Below the pieces are notes generated by a model that ran no database searches, had not been told where the DNA came from, and worked only from the letters and a program-made list of their open reading frames with translations. From the NCBI RefSeq assembly GCF_014201835.1, contig NZ_JACHFH010000005.1:37209-101208 (forward strand): DNA of 64,000 nucleotides, given 5' to 3'. Numbering within the stretch: the first letter of the stretch is position 1; every line of letters starts with the position of its first letter. Positions 35,167 through 43,960 of the stretch are shown piece after piece. This stretch comes from Pectinatus brassicae. GTDB taxonomy: Bacteria > Bacillota > Negativicutes > Selenomonadales > Selenomonadaceae. A program made the position numbers and the translations under genes.

Positions 35167-35391
35167 AAATAATATCATTAATTCATAAATCTTTTGCAAC
35201 TGTACTTTTTGTCGACAATATGTTATAGTAAAAAAAGCATAAAAAACAATAATAAAATCAGCGCCGTTATTATAATGGTGCGGGTTAGAGTGCTATTATA
35301 GCAAGTGATATTAGAAAGTGCTGTTAAAAAACTAACCTGCGCCGCAAATTAGTAAATAAACCTAGTAAGAATAGCGCTTACAGCGGACAGG
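35167..35391 (+). promoter_or_regulatory. CRISPR leader with promoter and structured RNA
   Basis: AT-rich leader between cas2 and the first repeat. TGTTATAGT (35221-35229) is an extended -10-like promoter element. Downstream, GGTGCGGGTTAG (35277-35288) can pair over a distance with CTAACCTGCGCC (35332-35343; two G-U pairs), enclosing smaller hairpins such as TGCTATTATAGCA. Intact repeats next to this end and decayed ones at the far end agree with it being the leader. Confidence 0.7.
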
Positions 35392-38194
35392 ATTAAAAAA
35401 CATAAGCCCCGTAAGGGGACGAAAACGTTCCAGGATTCGACAATTGCTTGAGCTTTTTTTTCGAACTCATTAAAAAACATAAGCCCCGTAAGGGGACGAA
35501 AACTGAGTTCTAAAGTTCTAGCTAAAGAAATTAAGTGCTCTAGTCGAATTAAAAAACATAAGCCCCGTAAGGGGACGAAAACCCTTACGATACTTTTGTA
35601 GATGTAAAACATTACGCATAGAATTAAAAAACATAAGCCCCGTAAGGGGACGAAAACTTTCTTGTATACATTTTCATTTGTAAAACCTCCATAAATTATT
35701 AAAAAACATAAGCCCCGTAAGGGGACGAAAACTTTGTTTTGTTTTCTTTTATTATACATCAGATGCTTTAGTCTATTAAAAAACATAAGCCCCGTAAGGG
35801 GACGAAAACTAGCTGCGCATTCAAGCGGCTTATGTGAAAACTATTAAAAAACATAAGCCCCGTAAGGGGACGAAAACTTAATTGCTTTTCTTGTGTATTT
35901 TTCTTTTGACATTGTAATTAAAAAACATAAGCCCCGTAAGGGGACGAAAACTTTTTCATTTTAAAGCCCTCCATTAATTAACTTGTTGTTCCATTAAAAA
36001 ACATAAGCCCCGTAAGGGGACGAAAACTACTAGTTGTTAGCTGGTTGCTTGTCGCTGTCCGCCGTCTGCCAATTAAAAAACATAAGCCCCGTAAGGGGAC
36101 GAAAACTACCTTGTACTCTTGCTAGTTTACTGTTTGATACGTAATCATATTAAAAAACATAAGCCCCGTAAGGGGACGAAAACTAATATACTTCTGAAAT
36201 TTCATAACCGTTCTTGTGTAACCAATTAAAAAACATAAGCCCCGTAAGGGGACGAAAACTATTTCATTAGCAACCAACATTGCAAACCTTTCTTTTCTCA
36301 TTAAAAAACATAAGCCCCGTAAGGGGACGAAAACTGGTATAAACTGCAAATATTATATCCATAAGTTTCACGACCTATTAAAAAACATAAGCCCCGTAAG
36401 GGGACGAAAACAGATTACACCCAATATTGTTTATTTCCATTTTTGTTTAATTAAAAAACATAAGCCCCGTAAGGGGACGAAAACTCTAAGCATTGACCAC
36501 CCATCGAACCACCTTTGCACCTCATGTTAATTAAAAAACATAAGCCCCGTAAGGGGACGAAAACCCTTCTAATAATTCAGCTATTACGGTGCCTGTCATA
36601 TCAATTAAAAAACATAAGCCCCGTAAGGGGACGAAAACCACTTTTAACGCTGTGCTTATTAAAATATCGCTCTATGCCAATTAAAAAACATAAGCCCCGT
36701 AAGGGGACGAAAACGAATATTATTAATGCTGCTTTGATACATTTCGATATATTATTAAAAAACATAAGCCCCGTAAGGGGACGAAAACGAGTTACCATAG
36801 TATTTTTTAATTGCTTTACGTGTATATTTATTAAAAAACATAAGCCCCGTAAGGGGACGAAAACTAAATTCATGGATGTTATTTCATGGATATAATAATC
36901 AAGATAGATTAAAAAACATAAGCCCCGTAAGGGGACGAAAACATATACATTGTCATCAGTTATTGCTCCTTTATTTTACATTAATTAAAAAACATAAGCC
37001 CCGTAAGGGGACGAAAACACGTGTATATTTTTGTTTTGTCATTGTAATTTCTCCCTATTAAAAAACATAAGCCCCGTAAGGGGACGAAAACCTCATCACG
37101 CTGGTAATTGTTTAGCGCTGCTACTGTTTCAATTAAAAAACATAAGCCCCGTAAGGGGACGAAAACTACAAATATATCGATAACAGTTTGCCTTGGATTA
37201 CAATGCTATTAAAAAACATAAGCCCCGTAAGGGGACGAAAACAAAACTAAGTGAAATATTAAAACTGTGTAATTATAAATTAAAAAACATAAGCCCCGTA
37301 AGGGGACGAAAACTAGTTCCTATTGACTTGCAATATTTCTTATAATAGTTTTATTAAAAAACATAAGCCCCGTAAGGGGACGAAAACCCATTTTATTTCT
37401 GCCATTTAATCACCCTTAAAATCCTTCATATTAAAAAACATAAGCCCCGTAAGGGGACGAAAACCAGCTTATTTCCCCTACCGATAAAACATGACTATTA
37501 CATTAAAAAACATAAGCCCCGTAAGGGGACGAAAACATTTTTAGCACGTCTTTTGGTTACTCTAATATATCTAATTATTAAAAAACATAAGCCCCGTAAG
37601 GGGACGAAAACACCATAAGTTCAGCCATGTCGTTAAGATATTCTATGTCAATTAAAAAACATAAGCCCCGTAAGGGGACGAAAACGTCTCTTCAGCGCGG
37701 GTAAGCCACCTCCCGCGGACGCATTAAAAAACATAAGCCCCGTAAGGTAATGGTGGCTTGACTAAGTCAAGTCGGAAGTAACCCCTCAGGCAGCTTTGCT
37801 GCCAGCTCCCCTATAGGGGAGCCTTTTAGGTATCTAATTTCAATTAGTATCTATGAAACCAATTAAAAACATAAGCCCCATAAGGGGACGAAAACCTCAA
37901 CGAACACTTTTTCTAATCGTTGTTTACCGTATCATTAAAAAACATAAGCCCCGTAAGGGGACGAAAACTGCCGTGTTTTATTAATGGTTATCTGTGCGAA
38001 CCACTTTATTAAAAAACATAAGCGCGCCGTAAGGGGACGAAAACAGGGGGGCACTCTTTCCGCATTCATAGCCTTGCAATGTTGTTAAAAAACATAAGCC
38101 CAGTAAGAGGACGAAAACCGGTTTTTTGCTATTTCCAATGCTGTTCTAGTTTTACCAGGATTAAAAAACATAAGCCTCGTAAGGGGACGAAAAC
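35392..38194 (+). CRISPR. Type III-A CRISPR array, 37 repeats of 35 bp
   Basis: The first repeat is 35392-35426. The unit begins ATTAAAAAACATAAGC, has the stem-loop CCCC-GTAA-GGGG in the middle and ends GGACGAAAAC. Thirty-one repeats (to 37685) are essentially identical; the next (37723-37747) is cut after 25 bases by an inserted element, and the last five (37862-38194) include four that carry substitutions or small indels. Spacers are 36-45 nt. Transcription on the plus strand gives the 8-nt tag ACGAAAAC, as in Csm systems. Spacers read antisense are open reading frames in nearly every case examined, and several contain a Shine-Dalgarno plus ATG. Confidence 0.98.
37748..37860. repeat. Dispersed palindromic element inserted in the CRISPR array
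   Basis: The repeat starting at 37723 breaks off after GTAAGG. The following bases (GGTGGCTTGACTAAGTCAAG, CGGAAG, AACCCCTCAGGCAGCTTTGC, TGCCAGCTCCCCTATAGGGG, AGCCTTTTA) match the intergenic repeat at about 16895-17027, without that copy's nested 53-bp units. The rest up to 37860 (GGTATCTAATTTCAATTAGT and on) may be part of the element or a leftover spacer. The lost repeat end, GGACGAAAAC, is not found on the other side. Confidence 0.85.
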
Positions 38195-38204
38195 CTAATA
38201 ATAG

Positions 38205-38240
38205 GTAATAAAAAACGCCTACCTAATTTGGTAGACGTTA
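38205..38240 (-). terminator. Minus-strand terminator guarding the array's far end
   Basis: Read on the minus strand, AACGTCTACC pairs with GGTAGGCGTT and is followed by TTTTATTACC. It would stop antisense transcription from the deacetylase gene entering the array. Confidence 0.7.
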
Positions 38241-38287
38241 AAGGACTGCTATTATTTTGGACAAGATAATAAAACTATGATGCTATG

Positions 38288-38327
38288 GAATTGTCACAAC
38301 TGATAAATGTGTGGCAATTCTTTTTTT
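38288..38327 (+). terminator. Terminator for the CRISPR array transcript
   Basis: GAATTGTCACA (38288-38298) pairs with TGTGGCAATTC (38310-38320), followed by TTTTTTT. Confidence 0.8.
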
Positions 38328-38333
38328 ATGCTG

Positions 38334-39146
38334 TTAATTTTTCATCCAGCCAATTTTTTCAAATAATGGGACATAGTTTAATCTACGATAGAATGATTTA
38401 AAGGTATTGGCAGTATGGAATATCGGAATACGCTCTAACGCAAAGATATTACTGTCATTGGTAACATTGCCGTACTTGATGGAAAAGGCAGCCCGATAGC
38501 CAGCATTTTTAATCATTTTAGCGATATACAAATTATAAGTGCCTGTAGGATAAGCAAAGTAATGTGTATCCTGTTGCAATCTTTCATCAAGAGCCTTTTT
38601 GGAATTTACTATTTCACTTTCAATCTGTTTATTGCTGAGACTGGTAAGAGACCTATGGGTTACTGTATGTGACTCAATATAAAAGCCATGTTTTTTTAAT
38701 TCTTTGCATTGATCCCAAGTAAGATAGTTAGGATATTTATCAAGAAAACTGGTGATTACAAAGATAGTTGCACTAAAGCCATATTTTTTTAAAATCGGAT
38801 AAGCGTTGACATAATTATCCTTGTAGCCATCATCAAAGGTGATTAGTACAGGATTGGCAGGCAGTTCTTTATTATGTTCTAAGTTTTCATAAAGGTCATC
38901 CGGGGTTATAACGTGATAATCGTTGTTTTTAAGATAAGCCATTTGTTTGTCAAAATCCTGCGGCAGAACGGATAAGGAGATGTTTTTATTATCAATTTTA
39001 TGATAATTTAGAACAATGATGTTAGGCTGGAACTCGCTGTCGGCCATGGCAGCTGTTTTGGATATAATATGAGGACTGGAAAAAAATACGGGAATAAGAC
39101 ATAAAAAAATAAGCAATAAAATTTTTTTTAGGAGTGAATGACTCAT
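38334..39146 (-). CDS. Exported polysaccharide deacetylase
   Basis: NodB/carbohydrate-esterase-4 family, 270 residues, with an N-terminal signal or anchor (about 8-28). Motif 1 TFDDGYKDN (metal Asp and base) and motif 2 SHTVTHRSL (HxxxH metal ligands) are intact, so it should remove N- or O-acetyl groups from a cell-surface polymer. I start at ATG 39146, 10 bases after GAGAGGAAG; the frame opens earlier with a GTG that overlaps this site. A second family member lies at 42611. Confidence 0.9.
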   Translation of the reverse strand: MSHSLLKKILLLIFLCLIPVFFSSPHIISKTAAMADSEFQPNIIVLNYHKIDNKNISLSVLPQDFDKQMAYLKNNDYHVITPDDLYENLEHNKELPANPVLITFDDGYKDNYVNAYPILKKYGFSATIFVITSFLDKYPNYLTWDQCKELKKHGFYIESHTVTHRSLTSLSNKQIESEIVNSKKALDERLQQDTHYFAYPTGTYNLYIAKMIKNAGYRAAFSIKYGNVTNDSNIFALERIPIFHTANTFKSFYRRLNYVPLFEKIGWMKN

Positions 39147-39343
39147 TGCTTTTTTACTTCCTCTCACTATGGATGTTGTCGAATTAATTATAGCAAGACT
39201 ACGGTAATTTTACTAGCTATTTTTCTTGCGAAAATAAATATCATAAGGTATTATAATTAAGATGTTTATTTTTTATGATATTTTGCCTAAAGGATATAAA
39301 TCTAAACAGTAAGTAAATAAATAAATAAAAAGAAGGTCATTTT

Positions 39344-40318
39344 GTGCGTTCAGAGATTTTGACTATATTGCATAAGGCAAAAGGCGGATATGTATCAGGC
39401 GCTGATTTAGCAGAAAAATTAGCAGTATCAAGAACTGCTATTTGGAAACATATTTGTGCATTAAAGGATGAAGGATATCAAATAGAAAGCAAATCAAGGA
39501 GCGGTTATAGAATTGTGGATTCACCAGATTTACTCAATCCCGGTGAAATTAAAGCTAAAATTAAAACAGAAATTTTAGGACAAAAAATTATATATTATAA
39601 AGAAATAGGCTCTACTAATAATGAAGCTAAGTTACAGGCAGCTAAGGGCGCTAGGGAAGGCACTATTGTAGTCAGTGAACAGCAAGGTACAGGACGTGGC
39701 CGTTTGTCGCGCGGCTGGTATTCTCCTGCGCAAAAAGGCATTTGGTTTTCATTGATTTTGCGGCCGGGATTTTTACCGCAGGAAGCACCTAAATGTACTT
39801 TAATGGCAGCGGTTGCTATTGCTAAAGCAATTTTTACTATTACAGGTATTGAGGTAGGCATAAAATGGCCCAATGATATTTTGTATAATGGGAAAAAATT
39901 AGTTGGTGTTTTAACTGAGATGAATGCTGAAATGGACAGAATAAATTATATAGTCATAGGCATGGGAATAAATGTAAATGTTTCTAATAAAGAGATGCCT
40001 GAGGAAATAAAAGATATTGCCACCTCATTGTCAGAGATAAAAGGCGAAACAGTATCACGTATTGATTTGCTGACGCAGGTGCTGGCGGAATTAGAAAATC
40101 TATATTTATTGATAAAAGAACAGGGGTTTGCACCAATTCTTAAATTATGGAAACAGTATTCGGTAACATTGGGGCAGGATATAAAGGTTATTGGTGTGAA
40201 TGAAACTTTTTACGGTAAGGCTGTGGATATTGATGATTTTGGAGCATTATTGGTTGATACCGGTGAGAAGATTGAACGCGTATTAGCTGGTGATGTTTCT
40301 ATTCGCAAAGCTAAATAA
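39344..40318 (+). CDS. birA: Bifunctional biotin-protein ligase and biotin operon repressor
   Basis: 324-residue group II BirA: N-terminal winged helix-turn-helix (about 1-58, LAVSRTAIWKHICALKDEGY) and catalytic domain with GTGRGRLSRGW (about 120-130) and KWPNDILYNGKKLVG (about 178-192), then a C-terminal SH3-like cap. It biotinylates carboxylase subunits and represses biotin genes. GTG start behind AGAAGG. Head of birA-coaX-dusB, a frequent Firmicute order. Confidence 0.95.
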   Translation: MRSEILTILHKAKGGYVSGADLAEKLAVSRTAIWKHICALKDEGYQIESKSRSGYRIVDSPDLLNPGEIKAKIKTEILGQKIIYYKEIGSTNNEAKLQAAKGAREGTIVVSEQQGTGRGRLSRGWYSPAQKGIWFSLILRPGFLPQEAPKCTLMAAVAIAKAIFTITGIEVGIKWPNDILYNGKKLVGVLTEMNAEMDRINYIVIGMGINVNVSNKEMPEEIKDIATSLSEIKGETVSRIDLLTQVLAELENLYLLIKEQGFAPILKLWKQYSVTLGQDIKVIGVNETFYGKAVDIDDFGALLVDTGEKIERVLAGDVSIRKAK

Positions 40319-40344
40319 TAAAAACGTTGGAGGATTATAGATAA

Positions 40345-41118
40345 ATGTTATTAGTATTTGATATTGGCAATAGTAATATTGTGTTGGGTACTTATGAGGG
40401 AAAACGGCTGGTTAAGCATTGGCGTATTTCTACCGACAGACAAAAAACAGGTGATGAATATGGCATGCTTATAAATGAACTGTTTCGTTTCCAGGGGATT
40501 TCCATGTCGGATATTACGGCAATTATTATTTCTTCGGTAGTTCCGCCATTGGTTGTTCCCTTGGTAAGAATGTGTCAGCGGTATTTTAAGATTAAACCGC
40601 TGGTAGTTGGAGCAGGGATTAAAACAGGCATAAAATTAAAATACGAAAATCCGCGTGATATTGGGGCCGATAGGATAGTTAATGTTATTGGGGCTTATGA
40701 ACAGTACGGCGGACCGCTTATTGTCATAGATATCGGAACGGCAACAACTTTTGATGTGGTCAATGAAAAAGGCGATTTTCTTGGTGGCGCAATTGCTCCG
40801 GGAATTGGTATTTCTACCGAAGCTTTGTTTCAGCGTGCGGCAAAATTGCCAAGAATTGAATTGGTAACGCCGAAAAATGTAATCTGTCATAATACAATAT
40901 CAGGTATTCAGGCCGGTATTATTTTAGGGGCTGTGGGGCAAATTGACGGCATTGTGCACCGCATGAAAAAAGAAATGAATAATATGGATATGAAGGTTGT
41001 AGCTACGGGAGGACTGGCTAATATGATAGCTAGAGAATCAGAAACAATAGATACAACGGATCATTTTTTGACACTTACAGGCTTGCGTGTATTGTACGAA
41101 CGTAATAAAAAAGATTAA
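40345..41118 (+). CDS. coaX: Type III pantothenate kinase
   Basis: First step of coenzyme A synthesis, 257 residues. The ASKHA-fold ATP-binding start [12 protein letters not shown] (about 4-15), RNPRDI-like [14 protein letters not shown] and [13 protein letters not shown] are all typical of CoaX. GTTGGAGG precedes the ATG; 26 bases after birA. Confidence 0.95.
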   Translation: MLLVFDIGNSNIVLGTYEGKRLVKHWRISTDRQKTGDEYGMLINELFRFQGISMSDITAIIISSVVPPLVVPLVRMCQRYFKIKPLVVGAGIKTGIKLKYENPRDIGADRIVNVIGAYEQYGGPLIVIDIGTATTFDVVNEKGDFLGGAIAPGIGISTEALFQRAAKLPRIELVTPKNVICHNTISGIQAGIILGAVGQIDGIVHRMKKEMNNMDMKVVATGGLANMIARESETIDTTDHFLTLTGLRVLYERNKKD

Positions 41119-41135
41119 AATATAGGTTGGGTTTT

Positions 41136-42089
41136 ATGTTTATTGGTAATTTAAAGATAGAAAATCCGGTTTTTTTGGCGCCGATGGCCGGTGTAACAGA
41201 TATAGCATATAGAATTGTAGCCAGACGTATGGGCTGCGGACTCGTTTATGCTGAAATGGTCAGTGATAAAGGCATACATTTCCGCAATGAGCATACCTTA
41301 CGGATGTTGGAGACAGAAAAAAATGAACGTCCTTTGGTGATGCAGCTGTTTGGTGAAACACCGGAAAGTCTTAGTGAAGCAGCTAAATATGTTGAGAGCT
41401 TGGGATGTGCCGATATTATTGATATAAATATGGGGTGTCCTGCTCCCAAAATTGTAAAAAATCATGAGGGTTCAGCGTTAATGCTTGATCCCAAGAGAGC
41501 TTTTGCCATAATGTCAGCGGTAAAAAAGGCTGTAAATATTCCGGTTACGGTAAAGATGCGCAAAGGCTGGGACAATGAGCATATTAATGTTGTTGAGATG
41601 GCTAAATTGGCACAGGAAGCCGGCATGGATGCTATCGCTGTACATGGCAGAACCAGGGAACAGTTTTACAGCGGTCGAGCTGACTGGGATATAATAGCCG
41701 TCGTAAAACAGGCTGTAAATATTCCAGTTATCGGCAACGGAGATGTTAGGACCTGCAACGATTTACAAAAAATATTTGACCAGACTAATTGTGATGCTGT
41801 AATGATTGGTCGGGCAGCTCAGGGAAATCCGTGGATTTTCCGTGAGTTTGTACATTTTTTACGGACTGGTGAAAAAATGGCGGAACCAACAATGCAGGAG
41901 CGTAAGGAGATTATATTAGAGCATCTTGATATGCTGCTGGAGAAAAAAGGCAGTTATATCGGCCCGAGAGAAATGCGCAAACATGCTACATGGTATACGC
42001 GGGGTATTACTGGTGGGGCGGAATTGCGTCGTCTGTTTAATTTAGCCGAAAAACGTGACGATTTTGTAGAAATTTTGTCACAAATGTAA
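41136..42089 (+). CDS. dusB: tRNA-dihydrouridine synthase
   Basis: Flavin enzyme reducing uridine to dihydrouridine in tRNA, 317 residues. FLAPMAGVTD at about 15-24, DINMGCPAPKIVKN with the catalytic Cys, KMRKGWD, AVHGRTREQFYSG and GNGDV are the family signatures. I use ATG 41136 with TAGGTTGGG upstream; an in-frame TTG 9 bases earlier is inside that site. Probably cotranscribed with coaX. Confidence 0.93.
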   Translation: MFIGNLKIENPVFLAPMAGVTDIAYRIVARRMGCGLVYAEMVSDKGIHFRNEHTLRMLETEKNERPLVMQLFGETPESLSEAAKYVESLGCADIIDINMGCPAPKIVKNHEGSALMLDPKRAFAIMSAVKKAVNIPVTVKMRKGWDNEHINVVEMAKLAQEAGMDAIAVHGRTREQFYSGRADWDIIAVVKQAVNIPVIGNGDVRTCNDLQKIFDQTNCDAVMIGRAAQGNPWIFREFVHFLRTGEKMAEPTMQERKEIILEHLDMLLEKKGSYIGPREMRKHATWYTRGITGGAELRRLFNLAEKRDDFVEILSQM

Positions 42090-42177
42090 TATAGCTATAT
42101 GTTATCCTTATGTAAAAGCGTATAATATGGTAAAATATATATAATACGAATTATTGATTTACAACGGGGAGAAAAGT

Positions 42178-42537
42178 ATGATTTGTTATAAATGCAGTAA
42201 AGAAATAGGCGATAATAAGCATTGTCCATATTGCGGACATGATAATACTATAGCAGTAATGAGTGATCGGGAAAAAAACAGCTATGTTGGTGTTACTATT
42301 GAAGATGGCAATAATCGCCATTATCGCAGCAGAGGGAAAACTGGCAATGGACGCTATAAAAAATATGGTTCATTATTGTGGCAGCTGACCCGCAGCAATA
42401 ATTTGCTGTCGCGAATATTATTGACATTAGGAATAGCAGCAGTAATAGCTTTTGTCATATTTGTGGCACTGCCATTTTTATCAATAGCGGTTATATCTAT
42501 TCTGGTAATTTGGGCAGTATTTAAGTTATTGCATTAA
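42178..42537 (+). CDS. Zinc-ribbon membrane protein of unknown function
   Basis: 119 residues: an N-terminal zinc ribbon (CYKCSKEIGDNKHCPYCG, Cys pairs at about 3-6 and 16-19), a basic middle and two closely spaced hydrophobic segments at the end (about 82-117). ATG 42178 follows ACGGGGAGA; the frame opens earlier without a ribosome-binding site. Such zinc-ribbon plus membrane proteins are common and mostly uncharacterised. Confidence 0.75.
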   Translation: MICYKCSKEIGDNKHCPYCGHDNTIAVMSDREKNSYVGVTIEDGNNRHYRSRGKTGNGRYKKYGSLLWQLTRSNNLLSRILLTLGIAAVIAFVIFVALPFLSIAVISILVIWAVFKLLH

Positions 42538-42550
42538 ATAATATAGTATA

Positions 42551-42583
42551 ATAAAAAGCGGCATAATATGCCGCTTTTTATTA
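42551..42583. terminator. Terminator after the zinc-ribbon gene
   Basis: AAAAAGCGGCAT/ATGCCGCTTTTT stem with flanking A and T runs. Confidence 0.85.
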
Positions 42584-42610
42584 TAAAGAGAAATTAAATG
42601 AGGTGGAGCA

Positions 42611-43432
42611 ATGATTTATTTATTTTTAGCATTAATAATCCTAATGCTACTAGGCGGTTTTTTTTGTTATAAAAAAATGAATTTATATATACCAGTTTTA
42701 ATGTATCATCGTATTGCCACGGTAGAGAATGACCGCAATAGTCTTCCTATAGAAAAATTTGCATGGCAGCTGGAATATTTGCAGAAAAATAATTTTAATA
42801 CTATAAGTTTGAAAATGTTGTATGATTTTTATACAAAAGGCATAAAACTGCCGAAAAACCCTATAGTATTGACATTTGATGATGGCTACAAGGATAATTT
42901 TATTAGTGCATTGCCCCTGCTTAAAAAATATAATATGACAGCCGTAGTTTTTCCGATTGCTAATTGGATAGGTAAGCCGAATAAATGGGAAAATTTTGGC
43001 AAAGAATTAACTACGACAATGAATTGGCAGGACTTAAAAAGCTGGCAGGAAAATGGACAGGAAATTGCATCCCATACTGTGGAACATCCTTTTTTAAATA
43101 ATTGTTCTCGCCAGGAATTATTGGCAGAATTGTCTAATAGCAAAAAAATACTGCAGGAAAAATTGCAGACGAGTATGGATTTTCTCTGCTATCCGTATGG
43201 GAAATTTGATGCGGATACAGTAGCTATTGCTAAACAAAGCGGCTATAAGGCAGCCTTTGCTATTTTTGAGAACGTTAATCTGGGCAAAGTGAATATTTTT
43301 GCGCTGCCGCGTATTCCTATTCCTTCCCACCAATCTGAGTGGGAATTCAAGCTTAAAACAAGTAAATTGTTTTTATTATTTGTGGCTATGCGTAAATGGG
43401 AACGTGATTTAAAAAAATGGCGCAAAAAATAA
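42611..43432 (+). CDS. Membrane-anchored polysaccharide deacetylase
   Basis: 273 residues, carbohydrate-esterase-4 family, with an N-terminal membrane anchor (about 2-19). LTFDDGYKDN (motif 1), SHTVEHPFLNN (motif 2) and CYPYGKFD (motif 3) are intact. It resembles the deacetylase at 38334 closely in layout (YHRI or YHKI start, same spacing), so the two are probably paralogues acting on the same surface polymer. AGGTGGAG precedes the ATG. Confidence 0.9.
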   Translation: MIYLFLALIILMLLGGFFCYKKMNLYIPVLMYHRIATVENDRNSLPIEKFAWQLEYLQKNNFNTISLKMLYDFYTKGIKLPKNPIVLTFDDGYKDNFISALPLLKKYNMTAVVFPIANWIGKPNKWENFGKELTTTMNWQDLKSWQENGQEIASHTVEHPFLNNCSRQELLAELSNSKKILQEKLQTSMDFLCYPYGKFDADTVAIAKQSGYKAAFAIFENVNLGKVNIFALPRIPIPSHQSEWEFKLKTSKLFLLFVAMRKWERDLKKWRKK

Positions 43433-43924
43433 TTACTGTTCGTCTTTTTTCTGGAATATTTTTCCTTCAATAACAAAAGTTTCCTTTTTTAGTATTTCAA
43501 TAATGCTTTCTACGGGGATATTTTGTTGATTGATCCACCATAGAACGTTTTCCTGAGCGCAAAAACGATTGATAGTACGCTGGCGATAATGATTGAAAGT
43601 AACTTCTTCCTGCGGGCTGGAAAAGCCATGTTTGCGAATTAGCTTATCAAACATATCATCAAGTGCGGATAATTTATCGTGACGGATTTTTTCGGCACGC
43701 TGTAATAATGCGGCATCGTCATCTTTAAGGACAGGGCAGTGTTGCATTATAATGGTCATGCGTGCATCTTTAGCAGTTTTTAAATTATTGATGTATGCCT
43801 GTCGACATTGCGGACAGGCACGGTTTTTATATTTTTTTATGATGGCGGCACGAGCGTTAAGATCATCTGGTAAGTTTACTGTTATGATATGGCCGCATTT
43901 TAGAGTAATATTCGTATTTACCAT
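43433..43924 (-). CDS. Hypothetical protein with a putative zinc site
   Basis: 163 residues. CGH near residue 10 and CPQC near 42 could bind zinc; the remainder is charged and helical. I start at ATG 43924 behind AAGGAG (9-base spacing); the longer frame upstream overlaps the divergent lipoprotein gene. Convergent with the deacetylase gene, with no space between their stops. Not recognised. Confidence 0.65.
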   Translation of the reverse strand: MVNTNITLKCGHIITVNLPDDLNARAAIIKKYKNRACPQCRQAYINNLKTAKDARMTIIMQHCPVLKDDDAALLQRAEKIRHDKLSALDDMFDKLIRKHGFSSPQEEVTFNHYRQRTINRFCAQENVLWWINQQNIPVESIIEILKKETFVIEGKIFQKKDEQ

Positions 43925-43960
43925 AGAAAAAGACTCCTTAAAAATGGAATGGGTGTATAT

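Noticed and set aside
35349..37061. Several reading frames on both strands across the CRISPR array, with a repeating VFVPLRGLCFLI or KKHKPRKGTKT peptide.
   Set aside because: They are translations of the CRISPR repeats joined to spacers. They were used only as hints that spacers are open on the minus strand.
35427..38159. Self-targeting spacers against this window.
   Set aside because: By eye no spacer matches other parts of the window; a proper search of the whole genome was not possible here.
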